From contig NZ_JABVXC010000011.1 of assembly GCF_013349955.1 (NCBI RefSeq), positions 1 through 64,000 of the forward strand: a stretch of DNA of 64,000 nucleotides, in the 5' to 3' direction. This document shows positions 43,028 through 52,003 of the stretch, one piece after another. The notes below the pieces were generated by a model, which saw nothing but the letters and a program-made list of their open reading frames with translations, was not told the DNA's origin and made no database searches. This DNA is from Onishia taeanensis (GTDB lineage Bacteria; Pseudomonadota; Gammaproteobacteria; Pseudomonadales; Halomonadaceae). How positions within the stretch are numbered: position 1 is the stretch's first letter; each line of letters begins with the position of its first letter. A program made the position numbers and the translations under genes.

Positions 43028-43824
43028 CACTCACTCCTTGGTTGATTGGGTAGCAACGCCACCGGCCGACACCAGCCGGCCGAGGCGCGGGCGATCTTCA
43101 CCGGCAGACACATGACCTCGAAGCCGGTGGCGGGCAGCCGATGGAGGTTGCCCAGCTTCTCCATGTGGCAGAACACGGTTTCCGCCCCCGCCTTGTGGCC
43201 TTCCCAGAAAAACGACGCATCGCCGGTTTCGCGCACGCGCGCCACCTGACTGGCCAGGGGCGGATCCCAGCTCCAGGCGTCCGTGCCGGCAATCTTCACG
43301 CCACGTTGGGTCAGATAGAGCGTCGCTTCGCGGCCGAAACCGCACCCCGAGGCCACGTAGTCGTCCTGGCCATAGCGTTCGCCGGCCCGGGTGTTGACCA
43401 GCACGATGTCGCCGGGGCTCAGCTCGTGACCGATACGCTCCAGCTCGGCAGCGACCTCGGCGGCGCTCACCAAGTGCCCGTCCGGAAATTCCCGGAAGTC
43501 GAGCTTGACGCCGGTACCGATACACCACTCCAACGGTACCTCGTCGATGGTCATCGCCGGTTTGCCGCCGTCCATGGTGGGGTGGTAGTGCCAGGGGGCA
43601 TCCATGTGAGTGCCGGTGTGGGTGCTCATCACACAGCGTTCGACGGCGGCGCCCTTGCCTTCCAGTTGCTGATCGACGCCGATGCCGAAGAGCTCCTCGA
43701 AGTCACGCGCGCCCTGGTCATGGTCGATGTAGTCGATTTGCGGCCCCAGACCGGGCGGGTCAGAGGCGATACCGGCGGTCAGACTCACTGCTAAATCGAT
43801 TAGTGTCTTGCCTTGTGTCAGCAT
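43027..43824 (-). CDS. Cyclase family metal-dependent hydrolase (kynurenine formamidase-like)
   Basis: A 265-residue protein. The metal signature STHTGTHMDAPWHYHPTMDG is present, together with LVNTRAGERYG and CHMEKLGNLHRLPATGFEVM. Family members hydrolyse amides, lactones or esters with zinc or manganese. Here it is coupled to the FAH-family gene and probably opens or hydrolyses an intermediate of the aromatic pathway. ATG 43824 is chosen for family length. Confidence 0.88.
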   Translation of the reverse strand: MLTQGKTLIDLAVSLTAGIASDPPGLGPQIDYIDHDQGARDFEELFGIGVDQQLEGKGAAVERCVMSTHTGTHMDAPWHYHPTMDGGKPAMTIDEVPLEWCIGTGVKLDFREFPDGHLVSAAEVAAELERIGHELSPGDIVLVNTRAGERYGQDDYVASGCGFGREATLYLTQRGVKIAGTDAWSWDPPLASQVARVRETGDASFFWEGHKAGAETVFCHMEKLGNLHRLPATGFEVMCLPVKIARASAGWCRPVALLPNQPRSE

Positions 43825-43894
43825 GATGATCTCCGTAGATAGGTTGGCGTTCTCGAATCGCCGACTCCGCGATGGTGGTCGGCAAGGCGTCACC

Positions 43895-45052
43895 TCAGAA
43901 CGAGAGCGTGACTCCGGTGACGAAGACGTTGTCGACCTTGTCGCCGTTTACGCCTTGGTAGCGCTTGTAGTCGGCGAAAATACTTTGTCCGTACATCGTC
44001 GCGATGAGGCCCGCACCGATCATGGCGTAGGTGGATTCGTCGTTGAGTTCGTCGAGTGAGTTTGCGTATTCCTGCTCGATACCGAGCGTGGCGCTGGGCA
44101 GCCATTGCAAACCTAGCGTTTGGCGCGGCGCCCGCTGCAGCGTGAAGTGCGCCCAGGCCAAGCCGAAGTCCTCATTGGCACCGTTGACACCGCTGACTTC
44201 CGGCAAGTCGATGTCGCCAAGGCGGGGGGTGGTGCTGCCCAGGTCGCTGTGGTGATAGAGCGCGCCGAAGCGTGGATGGGCCAGCGTGCCGTTCGGTAGC
44301 CAACTGGAATCGTCTCCTAGCCAGGAACCGACCAGGTCGGCTTGCAGGTAGTAGCGGTCATCATCCTGCTTCTGGCGAAGGTCGGCGGGTCCGTAGGGCG
44401 TGGGGATGTCATAGGCGCGGTTCTCGGTTTCCCCCCACAGATACATCCCACGGGTGGCGATGCCCCAGTGGTCGTTGAATTTCTGTAGATAATCGAGACG
44501 CAGGCCGCGGCTATCGCGGATGACTTCGGTGCCACTGAGTTGGTCCTTGCTCTCGAAGTTGTTGGCGACCAGCCCAATACCCCACATGACATTCTCGTTG
44601 GGCAAGTGCAGGAACTCGATGGCGCCATGATAGAGTTCGTCTTCCAGGTCCAGCGCATGGGGCTCGGAGCTCCCGTACGTGTATTCTCCGTTAATGCGCA
44701 GAAAACTGACTCCGGAAGAAGCGGGAAGCTCGATCATCGCATTGAGAGGAGTGATCAGGACATCATGATCCTCACGGAAATCATCGAGTGTTGGATTACT
44801 GTCCTTGGCTCCATAGGCAAAGCGTGCCGCCCCCATGCGTGATTGTGCTGCGCCAAACTTTTCGTTGGAGAAGAAGGGGTGCAGCAGCCCGGCGTCACCG
44901 AGATTGATCAGAGAACGGGCTCCCTGTGAAAGCCGTGGCAACTGGGAATTGCCAGACATCGGAGCGGGCGATACCGGTGGCTTGGCCATTACGGGTTGAG
45001 TGACCAGCAGCAGCATCGCGGCGGCCCCGGGGAAGTTGATTGTCTTGAACAT
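43895..45052 (-). CDS. Outer-membrane beta-barrel protein of the catabolic cluster
   Basis: A 385-residue protein with a signal peptide (AAAMLLLVTQPVMA, cleaved near residue 23). It has alternating strands throughout, such as YYLQADLVGSWLGDD and FGLAWAHFTLQRAPRQTLGL, and the C-terminal Phe (VTGVTLSF) recognised by the Bam machinery. It is likely a channel for the aromatic substrate, as other catabolic clusters encode. I do not assign a named family. It leads the OMP-cyclase-FAH unit with an AT-rich promoter region (45053-45241). Confidence 0.8.
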   Translation of the reverse strand: MFKTINFPGAAAMLLLVTQPVMAKPPVSPAPMSGNSQLPRLSQGARSLINLGDAGLLHPFFSNEKFGAAQSRMGAARFAYGAKDSNPTLDDFREDHDVLITPLNAMIELPASSGVSFLRINGEYTYGSSEPHALDLEDELYHGAIEFLHLPNENVMWGIGLVANNFESKDQLSGTEVIRDSRGLRLDYLQKFNDHWGIATRGMYLWGETENRAYDIPTPYGPADLRQKQDDDRYYLQADLVGSWLGDDSSWLPNGTLAHPRFGALYHHSDLGSTTPRLGDIDLPEVSGVNGANEDFGLAWAHFTLQRAPRQTLGLQWLPSATLGIEQEYANSLDELNDESTYAMIGAGLIATMYGQSIFADYKRYQGVNGDKVDNVFVTGVTLSF

Positions 45053-45241
45053 CGTGAGCTCTCTATCGTTATTTTATCGAAGTGATATTCGAGATGATTT
45101 TTTTATTTTTATGCGCCAACTCGCAGGCATTTCATTGCGTGCAGCGAATGGCTATTTAATACGATATGACCCACGAGTTACGTTGAAAAAACACTTTCCC
45201 CGATGCCAATTATTGATGCGATTAATATGTTTTAAATAGAC

Positions 45242-45271
45242 AAAAAGCCCTTTCGGCCAAGGTCGAAAGGG
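45242..45271 (-). terminator. Terminator after the C-C hydrolase gene
   Basis: CCCTTTCG and CGAAAGGG pair around GCCAAGGT. On the minus strand the stem is followed by GCTTTTTG. It divides the monooxygenase-hydrolase unit from the OMP unit. Confidence 0.8.
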
Positions 45272-45278
45272 TTGGCTA

Positions 45279-46439
45279 TTAGGCAGTCCAGCCGCCTAGC
45301 GTTTCGGCAAACCAATCGGCAATATAGTGTTTGCCAAAGCTCATGTTATCCGCGCCGACGTGCTCCACGCCGCCTTCCCTTTCCGTAAATATCTTTAACT
45401 CGCGGCGTGGGGAATTAATTAATTGATCATACGATTGGCGGGCGTAGTCGAGGCTAATCTGGCGATCCTTGGCGCCATGGGTTACCAGGAAGGGGACTTG
45501 GATACGTTCCATGACACCATCCAGTGTCATGCCCGCGGCGCGGCGGAAGAAATCGTCGCGATCGCTGGCGCCGAAGACCCACTGGACGTGATTCCAGTAG
45601 TGGGGAACCGGGTTCTCCCCCTCGCGCTGCAGCCGTTTTTGCTGTACTTCCGCCCAGTTGTGGTTGGCGCCCCACACCGCCCCCGAGGCGAAGCGGGACT
45701 CCATGGCGCAGATACGGGGGGCATAGTAGCCGCCCAGCGAGATGCCGGTGATGCCGATGCGGTCGGCATCGACTCCGGGCTGGGCCGCCAGCCATTCGTA
45801 GACCGGTGTCCCCCACTGTTCGGCTTGCCAGGTAGCGGGCAGATCTTGCAGGCGCAGACTCTCGCCGGTGCCCGGCTGATCCACGCATAGACAACTGATC
45901 CCGCGACGCGCGAGCTCCTCCGGCAGGCGCGACCACCACAGCAGCTCCTTGCAGCTATCCAGCCCGTTGAGAAACACCACGGCCGGAGCGGGCCCTTCGA
46001 CGCCCTCGGCTTGGCTGAAGAGAACGGCGATCCGCTTGTCGCCATAAGGAATCTCGTATCTCGTCACGTTCAACTTGCCCAGCCGTGCACCATCGTCGAA
46101 GGTCTTGCGCCCCTTTTGGAAAGTTGCCAGCCGGTTCTCGGATCCCTGGGCCTGCATGCGCTCGGCGATCAGGTAATACAGGGAAGCGCGGTGCAGCTTG
46201 TCGCTGGCCGAGAAGCCGCGCCCTGAGGCGCCGTCCCCGTCTGCCAGCGACACCAACTGGTCGGCCTTGCGCACCCAGGCCTGCAGGAAAGCCTGGGTGC
46301 CGATGTCCTCCCCTTCCCGAGAAGCCTCGAGAAGCGGCTGACACATATCCATGATCTCGCCGAGTTTGGCGCCGCTCTCCATGGCGATGGCGACGGAGAG
46401 GTTCCATACGTAATTGGGAAAATAGTCGAACAGTGCCAT
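45279..46439 (-). CDS. Alpha/beta hydrolase, 2,6-dihydroxypseudooxynicotine hydrolase-like (C-C bond)
   Basis: A 386-residue protein. An N-terminal helical part (residues 1-125) is followed by an alpha/beta-hydrolase domain: nucleophile Ser234 in GITGISLGGYYAP, Asp325 in THGAKDRQISL and His360 in GGVEHVGADN. Length and helical N-terminus match the DHPON-hydrolase group, which cleaves a C-C bond next to a ketone on an aromatic ring. Next to a ring-cleaving dioxygenase and a monooxygenase, it would hydrolyse a ring-cleavage product or side chain. ATG 46439; monooxygenase gene 41 bases upstream. Confidence 0.85.
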   Translation of the reverse strand: MALFDYFPNYVWNLSVAIAMESGAKLGEIMDMCQPLLEASREGEDIGTQAFLQAWVRKADQLVSLADGDGASGRGFSASDKLHRASLYYLIAERMQAQGSENRLATFQKGRKTFDDGARLGKLNVTRYEIPYGDKRIAVLFSQAEGVEGPAPAVVFLNGLDSCKELLWWSRLPEELARRGISCLCVDQPGTGESLRLQDLPATWQAEQWGTPVYEWLAAQPGVDADRIGITGISLGGYYAPRICAMESRFASGAVWGANHNWAEVQQKRLQREGENPVPHYWNHVQWVFGASDRDDFFRRAAGMTLDGVMERIQVPFLVTHGAKDRQISLDYARQSYDQLINSPRRELKIFTEREGGVEHVGADNMSFGKHYIADWFAETLGGWTA

Positions 46440-46480
46440 TCGGAATGGCTCCTTGCTGAAGTTGAAAGGGAAGATAGGGA

Positions 46481-47599
46481 TCAGAGCGGCTCGGCCATGA
46501 GCTTTACGCACTGGTCATTGATCGCGGCGGGATCGACGTCGCGGCGTTTGCCCATCTGCATGTCGCCGATCGCCAGCGAGTTGAGGTTGACGAAGCGGCA
46601 GCGTTCGATACGCCGCTCTCGGTAGCGGCGAAGCAAAGGTTCCAGGGCGTCGCCGTTGGCCAGCTCGTCGGCCAGCACCAGGGCGTCCTCGATCGCCATG
46701 CCGGCGCCCTGAGCGAGATGAGGAGTCGAGGCGTGGATGGCGTCGCCCAGCAGCACCACCCGCCCCCGGTGCCATTCGTCCTCGAGAAAGACCACCTCGA
46801 GGGGCTTGGCGACGACCTCGGCACTCTCGGTCACGTTGTCCATCAGCTTCCGGATCTGTGGTGCCGCATGGATGGCGCGCTCATGCATCATTGCGCAGGC
46901 TCTTTCAGGTTCGAACCGGAAGTCGCTGGGCTCTTCGCTGAGCATGAAGAGATACATCAGCTCGTCGCAGAGCGGCGTAAGACCGCCATTGACACGGCCG
47001 TAGAAAAGCTGGATGCCGGTCACATCCGTGGGGCGCGGCATGTTGTAACGCCATACCCATTGGCCGGTATAGCGCGGCTTCGGGGCCTGCGGGAACAGGG
47101 TCTGGCGTGTCTGCGAGAAGATGCCGTCGGCCCCCACCATCAAATGAAAAGAGTCGCGGCTGCCATCGCTCAGGGTGACCTTGACCACGTCTCTGGTGTC
47201 TTCCCAGTGTTCGACGACGGTACCCAGGCGGATGTCGGCTCCCAGTTCGCGGGCCTTGCCGGCCAGGATGTTCTGCAGCGAGGTGCGCCGGATGCCCACG
47301 TTCGATGGCAGGTGTTCTCCCGCCAGGCGGGGGGCGGTAAAGGCAAACAGCGGATCTCCCTGCGGCCCGAAGCCTTGCGTGGTATCGAAGCCATAGGATT
47401 GCGCCAGATAATCCTCGAGAACGCCTATCTCCTGCATGGCGCGCAGGACATTGAATTGTTGAATGATACCCACCCCGCTGGCGGGCCAATGGGGTGACTT
47501 TTCTATCAGAACTACGGGAAAGCCTTGGCGACGCAGTGCAATGGCAACAGTCAGCCCTCCTATACCGCCACCCACCACAAGAATCTTTTGTTTTGTCAT
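46481..47599 (-). CDS. FAD-dependent aromatic monooxygenase (group A)
   Basis: A 372-residue flavoprotein. GGGIGG (residues 10-15) binds the ADP part, GADG (156-159) is the DG motif, and LLGDAIHASTPHLAQGAG (284-300) the GD motif. These are the three hallmarks of single-component aromatic hydroxylases, at normal length. In context it probably hydroxylates the ring before extradiol cleavage, as FdeE does with naringenin. It follows the LysR gene on the same strand after 93 bases. Confidence 0.92.
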   Translation of the reverse strand: MTKQKILVVGGGIGGLTVAIALRRQGFPVVLIEKSPHWPASGVGIIQQFNVLRAMQEIGVLEDYLAQSYGFDTTQGFGPQGDPLFAFTAPRLAGEHLPSNVGIRRTSLQNILAGKARELGADIRLGTVVEHWEDTRDVVKVTLSDGSRDSFHLMVGADGIFSQTRQTLFPQAPKPRYTGQWVWRYNMPRPTDVTGIQLFYGRVNGGLTPLCDELMYLFMLSEEPSDFRFEPERACAMMHERAIHAAPQIRKLMDNVTESAEVVAKPLEVVFLEDEWHRGRVVLLGDAIHASTPHLAQGAGMAIEDALVLADELANGDALEPLLRRYRERRIERCRFVNLNSLAIGDMQMGKRRDVDPAAINDQCVKLMAEPL

Positions 47600-47692
47600 A
47601 TCAACTACCTCCTATGGCGAGACTAATAAGACAGAACTCACGAGAAAAATTGAGGCGTCCCATCTCTGATATTTACACCAGTGATAGGCCAC

Positions 47693-48598
47693 TCATTCCA
47701 TGGTGGATGCCGCACTGTGCATGAGGTTGGTCAGCCAGCGAATGCCAGGATCCTGGTCGCGATAGGCATGCCACTGAATGCGCTCCTCCAGTAGCGGAAT
47801 GTCGAAGGGGAGCGGGTGAATATCGATGGCAAGTAATGACTGATAGTGCAGTGCCAGGTGCTTGTGAATGGTAGCGATACGTTCACTCCCGATAATGAGA
47901 TGAGGAAGCGACGTGAATGTATAACTGGTCAGGGCGACATTACGCTGGACCCCTAGGTGCTCCAGCCATTGTTGTTCGAAGGTCGCCCCGCCTCTCGTCG
48001 GCACCATCTGTACATGACGAGCCGCGACGTAGCGTTCCTGTGTCATGGGCCTGCCATGATGATGGCTGCTGGCGCAGGTGATGCAGACGTATTCTTCGCT
48101 AAACAGGTGTTCGCTGGGGTGCTCGGAAGACGTGAGTGGGCCTGGGGCAACGAGTACATCGGCATCACCTTTCTCGATGGCTTGATAAGGTGACTCGATT
48201 TGAGGAAGAAGCTGGAAGCGGATGCGGGACGACTCCCTGTCGGCCAGCTCGAGCACCTTCGGCATCAGCGTGGACATGGTGAAATCCGACAGGATGATGC
48301 GGAAGTCGCGCGTCGACTGGCTGGGATCGAAGGTGAGATCGGTGGCGACGGTCGCCTCGATACGCACCAGAATATCGCGTACCGAGTGCTTGATGGCTTG
48401 CGCGCGAGGCGTCAGTTCCATCCGCCGACCGACCTGGACCAGCAAGGGATCGTCGAAGTAACTTCGCAGCCGGGTCAGGGCGTTCGACATCGCTGACTGG
48501 GTCAGATTCATGTGCTCGGCCGCGCGGCTCACCGATTTGAGCGTCAGCATGTGGTCGAGCGCCACTAGCAGGTTGAGATCAAGCTTATTGAAATGCAT
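47693..48598 (-). CDS. LysR family regulator, NodD-like
   Basis: A 301-residue LysR protein. FNKLDLNLLVALDHMLTLKS, NLTQSAMSNALTRLRSYFDD and LVQVGRRMELTPRA form the HTH region and are close to NodD/NahR/FdeR-type regulators, which sense flavonoids or other aromatics. The C-terminal domain has FRIILSDFTMSTLMPKVLE. It is divergent from the dioxygenase gene, and an inverted repeat at 48697-48730 lies between. It probably activates both arms of the catabolic cluster. Confidence 0.92.
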   Translation of the reverse strand: MHFNKLDLNLLVALDHMLTLKSVSRAAEHMNLTQSAMSNALTRLRSYFDDPLLVQVGRRMELTPRAQAIKHSVRDILVRIEATVATDLTFDPSQSTRDFRIILSDFTMSTLMPKVLELADRESSRIRFQLLPQIESPYQAIEKGDADVLVAPGPLTSSEHPSEHLFSEEYVCITCASSHHHGRPMTQERYVAARHVQMVPTRGGATFEQQWLEHLGVQRNVALTSYTFTSLPHLIIGSERIATIHKHLALHYQSLLAIDIHPLPFDIPLLEERIQWHAYRDQDPGIRWLTNLMHSAASTME

Positions 48599-48696
48599 GG
48601 CGTGTCACGAACGTCGTTGTCTTAGTTATATGAATCATTTATGCCTCCTGTGGCGAAGCCCTGTGAAATGGATCTCATGAATGAACTCATGGATCA

Positions 48697-48730
48697 TGTA
48701 AATGAATGGAGTGCCTGTCATTCATTTACA
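48697..48730. promoter_or_regulatory. 12-bp perfect inverted repeat, probable LysR operator
   Basis: TGTAAATGAATG (48697-48708) and CATTCATTTACA (48719-48730), 10 bases apart, in the 256-bp region between the divergent LysR and dioxygenase genes. A direct repeat of CTCATG lies just to the left (48674-48690). LysR regulators bind interrupted dyads in this position. Confidence 0.7.
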
Positions 48731-48854
48731 CAATCCATTGGTCTAATCACGCGGAACCATTTTTCACGCGTCGGCCTTCCTCTTAGCGTTACCTCATCGA
48801 GACAGCGGATGCGCAGCATCCCATAACATCAACAACTCAGCCGACGAGGCAGCT

Positions 48855-49802
48855 ATGCGAATCATGGGACCCGACGAGGTCGTGTTTGGTGTCGACGATG
48901 TGGAAGCGTCGAGAACCTTTCTGGTGGATTTCGGGCTGGAGGAACAGCGGCAAGCGGATGGCAGCCTGCGTTTCGCCGCGCTGGATGGCACCGCCATCCG
49001 CATTCATCATCGGGAGGCGGAGGGGTTGCCCGCTCCGCTGCCGACCGCCAACAGCCTGCGCCAGACGGTGTGGGGCGTGGAGGACCAGGCGGCGTTGGAT
49101 GCCATCGCCGAGGAACTCTCGCAGGACCGCGAGGTGCGTGCTCTGCCGGGAGGCGGAGTCGGCTGCCGGGACGACGTGGGTTTCGAGATCGCCTTCCAGG
49201 TCACGGTGCGGCGCCCGCTCGACCTGCCGCCCGAACGGATCAACTCGCCAGGTGCGGCACCGGGGCGGGGTGCCAATCAGATCGGCGCCGACGAGACGGC
49301 CCCGGCGTTACCGAGGACGCTGTCACACGTGGTGTACTTCACCCCGGACATGGAGCGCATGCAGCGCTTCTACATCGACCGGCTGGGCTTCGTGGTCACC
49401 GATCACTTCACCAACACCGGCCCCTTCCTGCGTCCCCAGGCCAACGACGATCACCATGTGCTGTTCCTGCTGCAGACGCCGGACTACATGCAGGGGCTGG
49501 AGCATGTGGCGTTCCATATGCAGGGGCCCTCGGAGCTGATGCTGGCCGGCACCCGCATGATCAACAAGGGTTACGAAAGCTTCTGGGGGCCGGGCAAGCA
49601 CAAGTTCGGCTCCAACTGGTTCTGGTACTTCAACTCGCCGATGGGCGTGCATGTCGAGTACGACGCCGACATGGACAAGCACGACGAGCGCTGGACGGCG
49701 CGTGAAGCCCCCTCCAACGCCGAGACGTCCCAGCTGTTCCTGTTTCAGAGCACGCCCAAGTGGGCCCCGATGGGAGGCCCGCCGCCAGGCAAGGAGAGCT
49801 GA
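48855..49802 (+). CDS. Extradiol ring-cleavage dioxygenase (VOC superfamily, type I)
   Basis: A 315-residue protein with two VOC modules. The iron ligands of type I extradiol dioxygenases are seen in the second: His158 (LSHVVYF), His217 (LEHVAFH) and Glu268 (VHVEYDAD). The enzyme opens catecholic rings next to a hydroxyl. The size and the neighbouring Rieske gene recall FdeC of the naringenin pathway, but the substrate is inferred. ATG 48855 follows an AGGCAG site. The Rieske gene begins four bases after the stop. Confidence 0.88.
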   Translation: MRIMGPDEVVFGVDDVEASRTFLVDFGLEEQRQADGSLRFAALDGTAIRIHHREAEGLPAPLPTANSLRQTVWGVEDQAALDAIAEELSQDREVRALPGGGVGCRDDVGFEIAFQVTVRRPLDLPPERINSPGAAPGRGANQIGADETAPALPRTLSHVVYFTPDMERMQRFYIDRLGFVVTDHFTNTGPFLRPQANDDHHVLFLLQTPDYMQGLEHVAFHMQGPSELMLAGTRMINKGYESFWGPGKHKFGSNWFWYFNSPMGVHVEYDADMDKHDERWTAREAPSNAETSQLFLFQSTPKWAPMGGPPPGKES

Positions 49803-49806
49803 GTCG

Positions 49807-50202
49807 ATGGCACCAAGCTGGCAGCATCTCGCCAGGCTGGACGAGGTTCCCGTGGGTGAATCGAAGGGGTTCGATCCACGCGGCGAGGGACGGGACAGCC
49901 TGTTCGTGGTCCGGACGGGAGAAGCCTTTGTGGTGGCCTATCGTAATGCGTGCCCCCACGTGTCAGGGGCACGCATGGCCTGGAAGAAGGACCGATTCAT
50001 GAGTGGTGACGGCCGGCATATTGCCTGTTTCGCTCACGGCGCCCTGTTCCGGCCAAAAGACGGGCTTTGCGTGTCGGGGCCGTGTCAGGGGCAGTATCTC
50101 ACCGCGGTGGAGGTCGCCATTCGTGGCGAGGAACTCTATCTACGGTTAGATAACTTGTGCCATGAGGGTGTCATGCAGTCGCGTAAGGAGCTTGAGGCCT
50201 AA
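49807..50202 (+). CDS. Rieske [2Fe-2S] protein
   Basis: A 131-residue Rieske domain. Cluster motifs ACPHVSGARM (C-x-H) and CFAHGALFRPKDG (C-x2-H) are about 20 residues apart. Small proteins of this type pass electrons to oxygenases or protect the iron of extradiol enzymes, as the ferredoxin-like partners of other dioxygenases do. It is coupled to the dioxygenase gene. The last residues (QSRKELEA) lead in frame over the stop into a TRAP-transporter remnant, so the native C-terminus may have been replaced. Confidence 0.9.
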   Translation: MAPSWQHLARLDEVPVGESKGFDPRGEGRDSLFVVRTGEAFVVAYRNACPHVSGARMAWKKDRFMSGDGRHIACFAHGALFRPKDGLCVSGPCQGQYLTAVEVAIRGEELYLRLDNLCHEGVMQSRKELEA

Positions 50203-50406
50203 GCAAAGTGGAATGCCTCAGGTGGAGAGGTCTATCCCCCGACCGCAGCAGAGGTGGAGCAGTTCCGCCGCTATGCCGAGCCGATCAAAGCCGGATACTT
50301 AGTGAACTATGGCGATGACGGCGTACGGTTGCTCGCCGAGCTCGATGCTGCACGTGAGCGGGCTAGCAGTGAAGTAAAAGCGGACGGTGAATCAACTCTG
50401 GAATAA
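50203..50406 (+). pseudogene. C-terminal remnant of a TRAP transporter substrate-binding protein (DctP)
   Basis: A 67-codon frame without start begins right after the Rieske stop and in the same frame. It reads AKWNASGGEVYPPTAAEVEQ, then FRRYAEPIKAGYLVNYGDDG and VRLLAELDAARERAS. This is the pattern of the last part of DctP proteins (EVY-P, LxxFRxxAxPV, YxxxYGxDGxxLL). The missing 5' part shows that a deletion fused the catabolic operon to the tail of a transporter gene. Probably not translated. Confidence 0.6.
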
Positions 50407-50436
50407 TCACGAGCACGAGTCGATATACGAGGTAAT

Positions 50437-50458
50437 AGGCGGCGCTTCGGCGCCGCCT
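50437..50458 (+). terminator. Terminator at the end of the dioxygenase unit
   Basis: AGGCGGCGC, loop TTCG, GCGCCGCCT: a perfect 9-bp stem with a stable UUCG tetraloop, followed by TCCTCATTC. The T-tract is weak. The remaining gap to fumC (50459-50574) shows nothing else. Confidence 0.7.
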
Positions 50459-50574
50459 TCCTCATTCAGGAGCAAACTCATTGAGTAGCAAAGGTTTTAC
50501 TCCGCAGCATCTGACTAAAGAGCGAAAGGCATAGCGAGACACAGTGCCAGTCACCTTCACGCCAACAAATTCCG

Positions 50575-51954
50575 CTATTTCGGAATCCCTCCTCGCGTCA
50601 GCGCCGCAGGGTCCAGCAGCCTTTCCAGTTCATCGCGCCCCAGATCGGTGTCTTCCTCGGCCACGTCGAGAATCGGTCGCCCCGCCTGATAGGCCTTTTT
50701 GGCAATCGCCGCCGCTGCATCGTAGCCGATCACCGAGTTGAGGGCGGTAACCAGGATCGGGTTGCGCGACAGCGGAGCCTTGATGTTGTCCTCGCGCACG
50801 TTGAAGGTCGCGATGGCGCGATCGGCAAGCAGCCGGCTGACGTTGGTCATCAGCGTAATGCCGGTATGCAAGTTGTGGGCGATCAGAGGCAGCATCACGT
50901 TAAGCTGGAAGTTGCCGCTCTGCCCGGCCACCGCGACCGCCGCATCCAGGCCGATGACCTGAGCAGCGGCCTGGGCAGCCGATTCGGGAATCACCGGGTT
51001 GACCTTGCCCGGCATGATCGAGCTGCCGGGCTGCAGGGCTTGTAGTTCGATCTCGCCGAGGCCCGCCAGCGGCCCGGAATTCATCCAGCGCAGGTCGTTG
51101 GCAATCTTCATCACCGCACAGGCATAGGTCTTGAGGTGCCCCGAGAGTTCCACTGCGGCATCCTGACCGGCCAGGCCGGCGAAGGCACTGTCGTTGGGCA
51201 TCAGCGCCAAGCCTGTCTGATCGCTCAAGGCCGTGGCCATGCGCTCGGCAAACTCAGGATGAGCGTTAACCCCAGTGCCCACGGCCGTGCCGCCCTGCGC
51301 CAGGCGCCCAAGCCGCACCTGCCCGTCCTCGAAGCGCTCAATGGCCTGAGATATCTGGCTCGACCAGCCGCCGAGCTCTTGGCTCATGCGCACCGGCATG
51401 GCATCCATCAGATGGGTGCGGCCGGTCTTGACCACGCCATCGAGTTCGGCAGCCCTGGCATCGATGGTGGCTTGCAGGTGCGCAAGCGCCGGCATCAGTG
51501 CATCCTTCACGGCCATGGACGCCGAGACATGGATCGCCGTCGGGATCACGTCGTTGCTCGATTGTCCCATATTGACGTGATCGTTAGGCCCCACCACGAG
51601 GCCTTCCCGAGACGCTAAGTGGGCGATGACCTCATTGACGTTCATGTTGCTCGAGGTGCCCGACCCCGTCTGGTAAACGTCGATGGGGAATTGATCATCG
51701 TACTCGCCGGCAATGATGGCCTCGGCCGCCTGCTGTATCGCCTCGGCACGCGGCCCATCCAGCAAGCCAAGTTCGGCGTTGACCTTGGCCGCCGCGGCCT
51801 TGATGCGCGCAATGGCATGAATGAAGGCCACCGGCATGGGCTGGCCGCTGACCGGGAAGTTATTGACGGCACGCTGGGTCTGAGCGCCATAGAGGGCATC
51901 AGCCGGCACCTCTAGCTCACCCATGCTGTCATGCTCAGTGCGGGTATCGTTCAT
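50575..51954 (-). CDS. fumC: Fumarate hydratase class II
   Basis: A 459-residue fumarase. MGELEVPADALYGAQTQRAV at the start, SGTSSNMNVNEVIAHLA, the second signature TGRTHLMDAMPVRMSQELG and the family motif GSSIMPGKVNP. Iron-free, it converts fumarate to malate in the TCA cycle. Monocistronic as far as can be seen. Confidence 0.97.
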   Translation of the reverse strand: MNDTRTEHDSMGELEVPADALYGAQTQRAVNNFPVSGQPMPVAFIHAIARIKAAAAKVNAELGLLDGPRAEAIQQAAEAIIAGEYDDQFPIDVYQTGSGTSSNMNVNEVIAHLASREGLVVGPNDHVNMGQSSNDVIPTAIHVSASMAVKDALMPALAHLQATIDARAAELDGVVKTGRTHLMDAMPVRMSQELGGWSSQISQAIERFEDGQVRLGRLAQGGTAVGTGVNAHPEFAERMATALSDQTGLALMPNDSAFAGLAGQDAAVELSGHLKTYACAVMKIANDLRWMNSGPLAGLGEIELQALQPGSSIMPGKVNPVIPESAAQAAAQVIGLDAAVAVAGQSGNFQLNVMLPLIAHNLHTGITLMTNVSRLLADRAIATFNVREDNIKAPLSRNPILVTALNSVIGYDAAAAIAKKAYQAGRPILDVAEEDTDLGRDELERLLDPAALTRGGIPK

Positions 51955-52003
51955 TGGGCTGTCCTTATGGCTAGGAAAACACTATCTGAAGCCTGCGAAG
52001 GCA

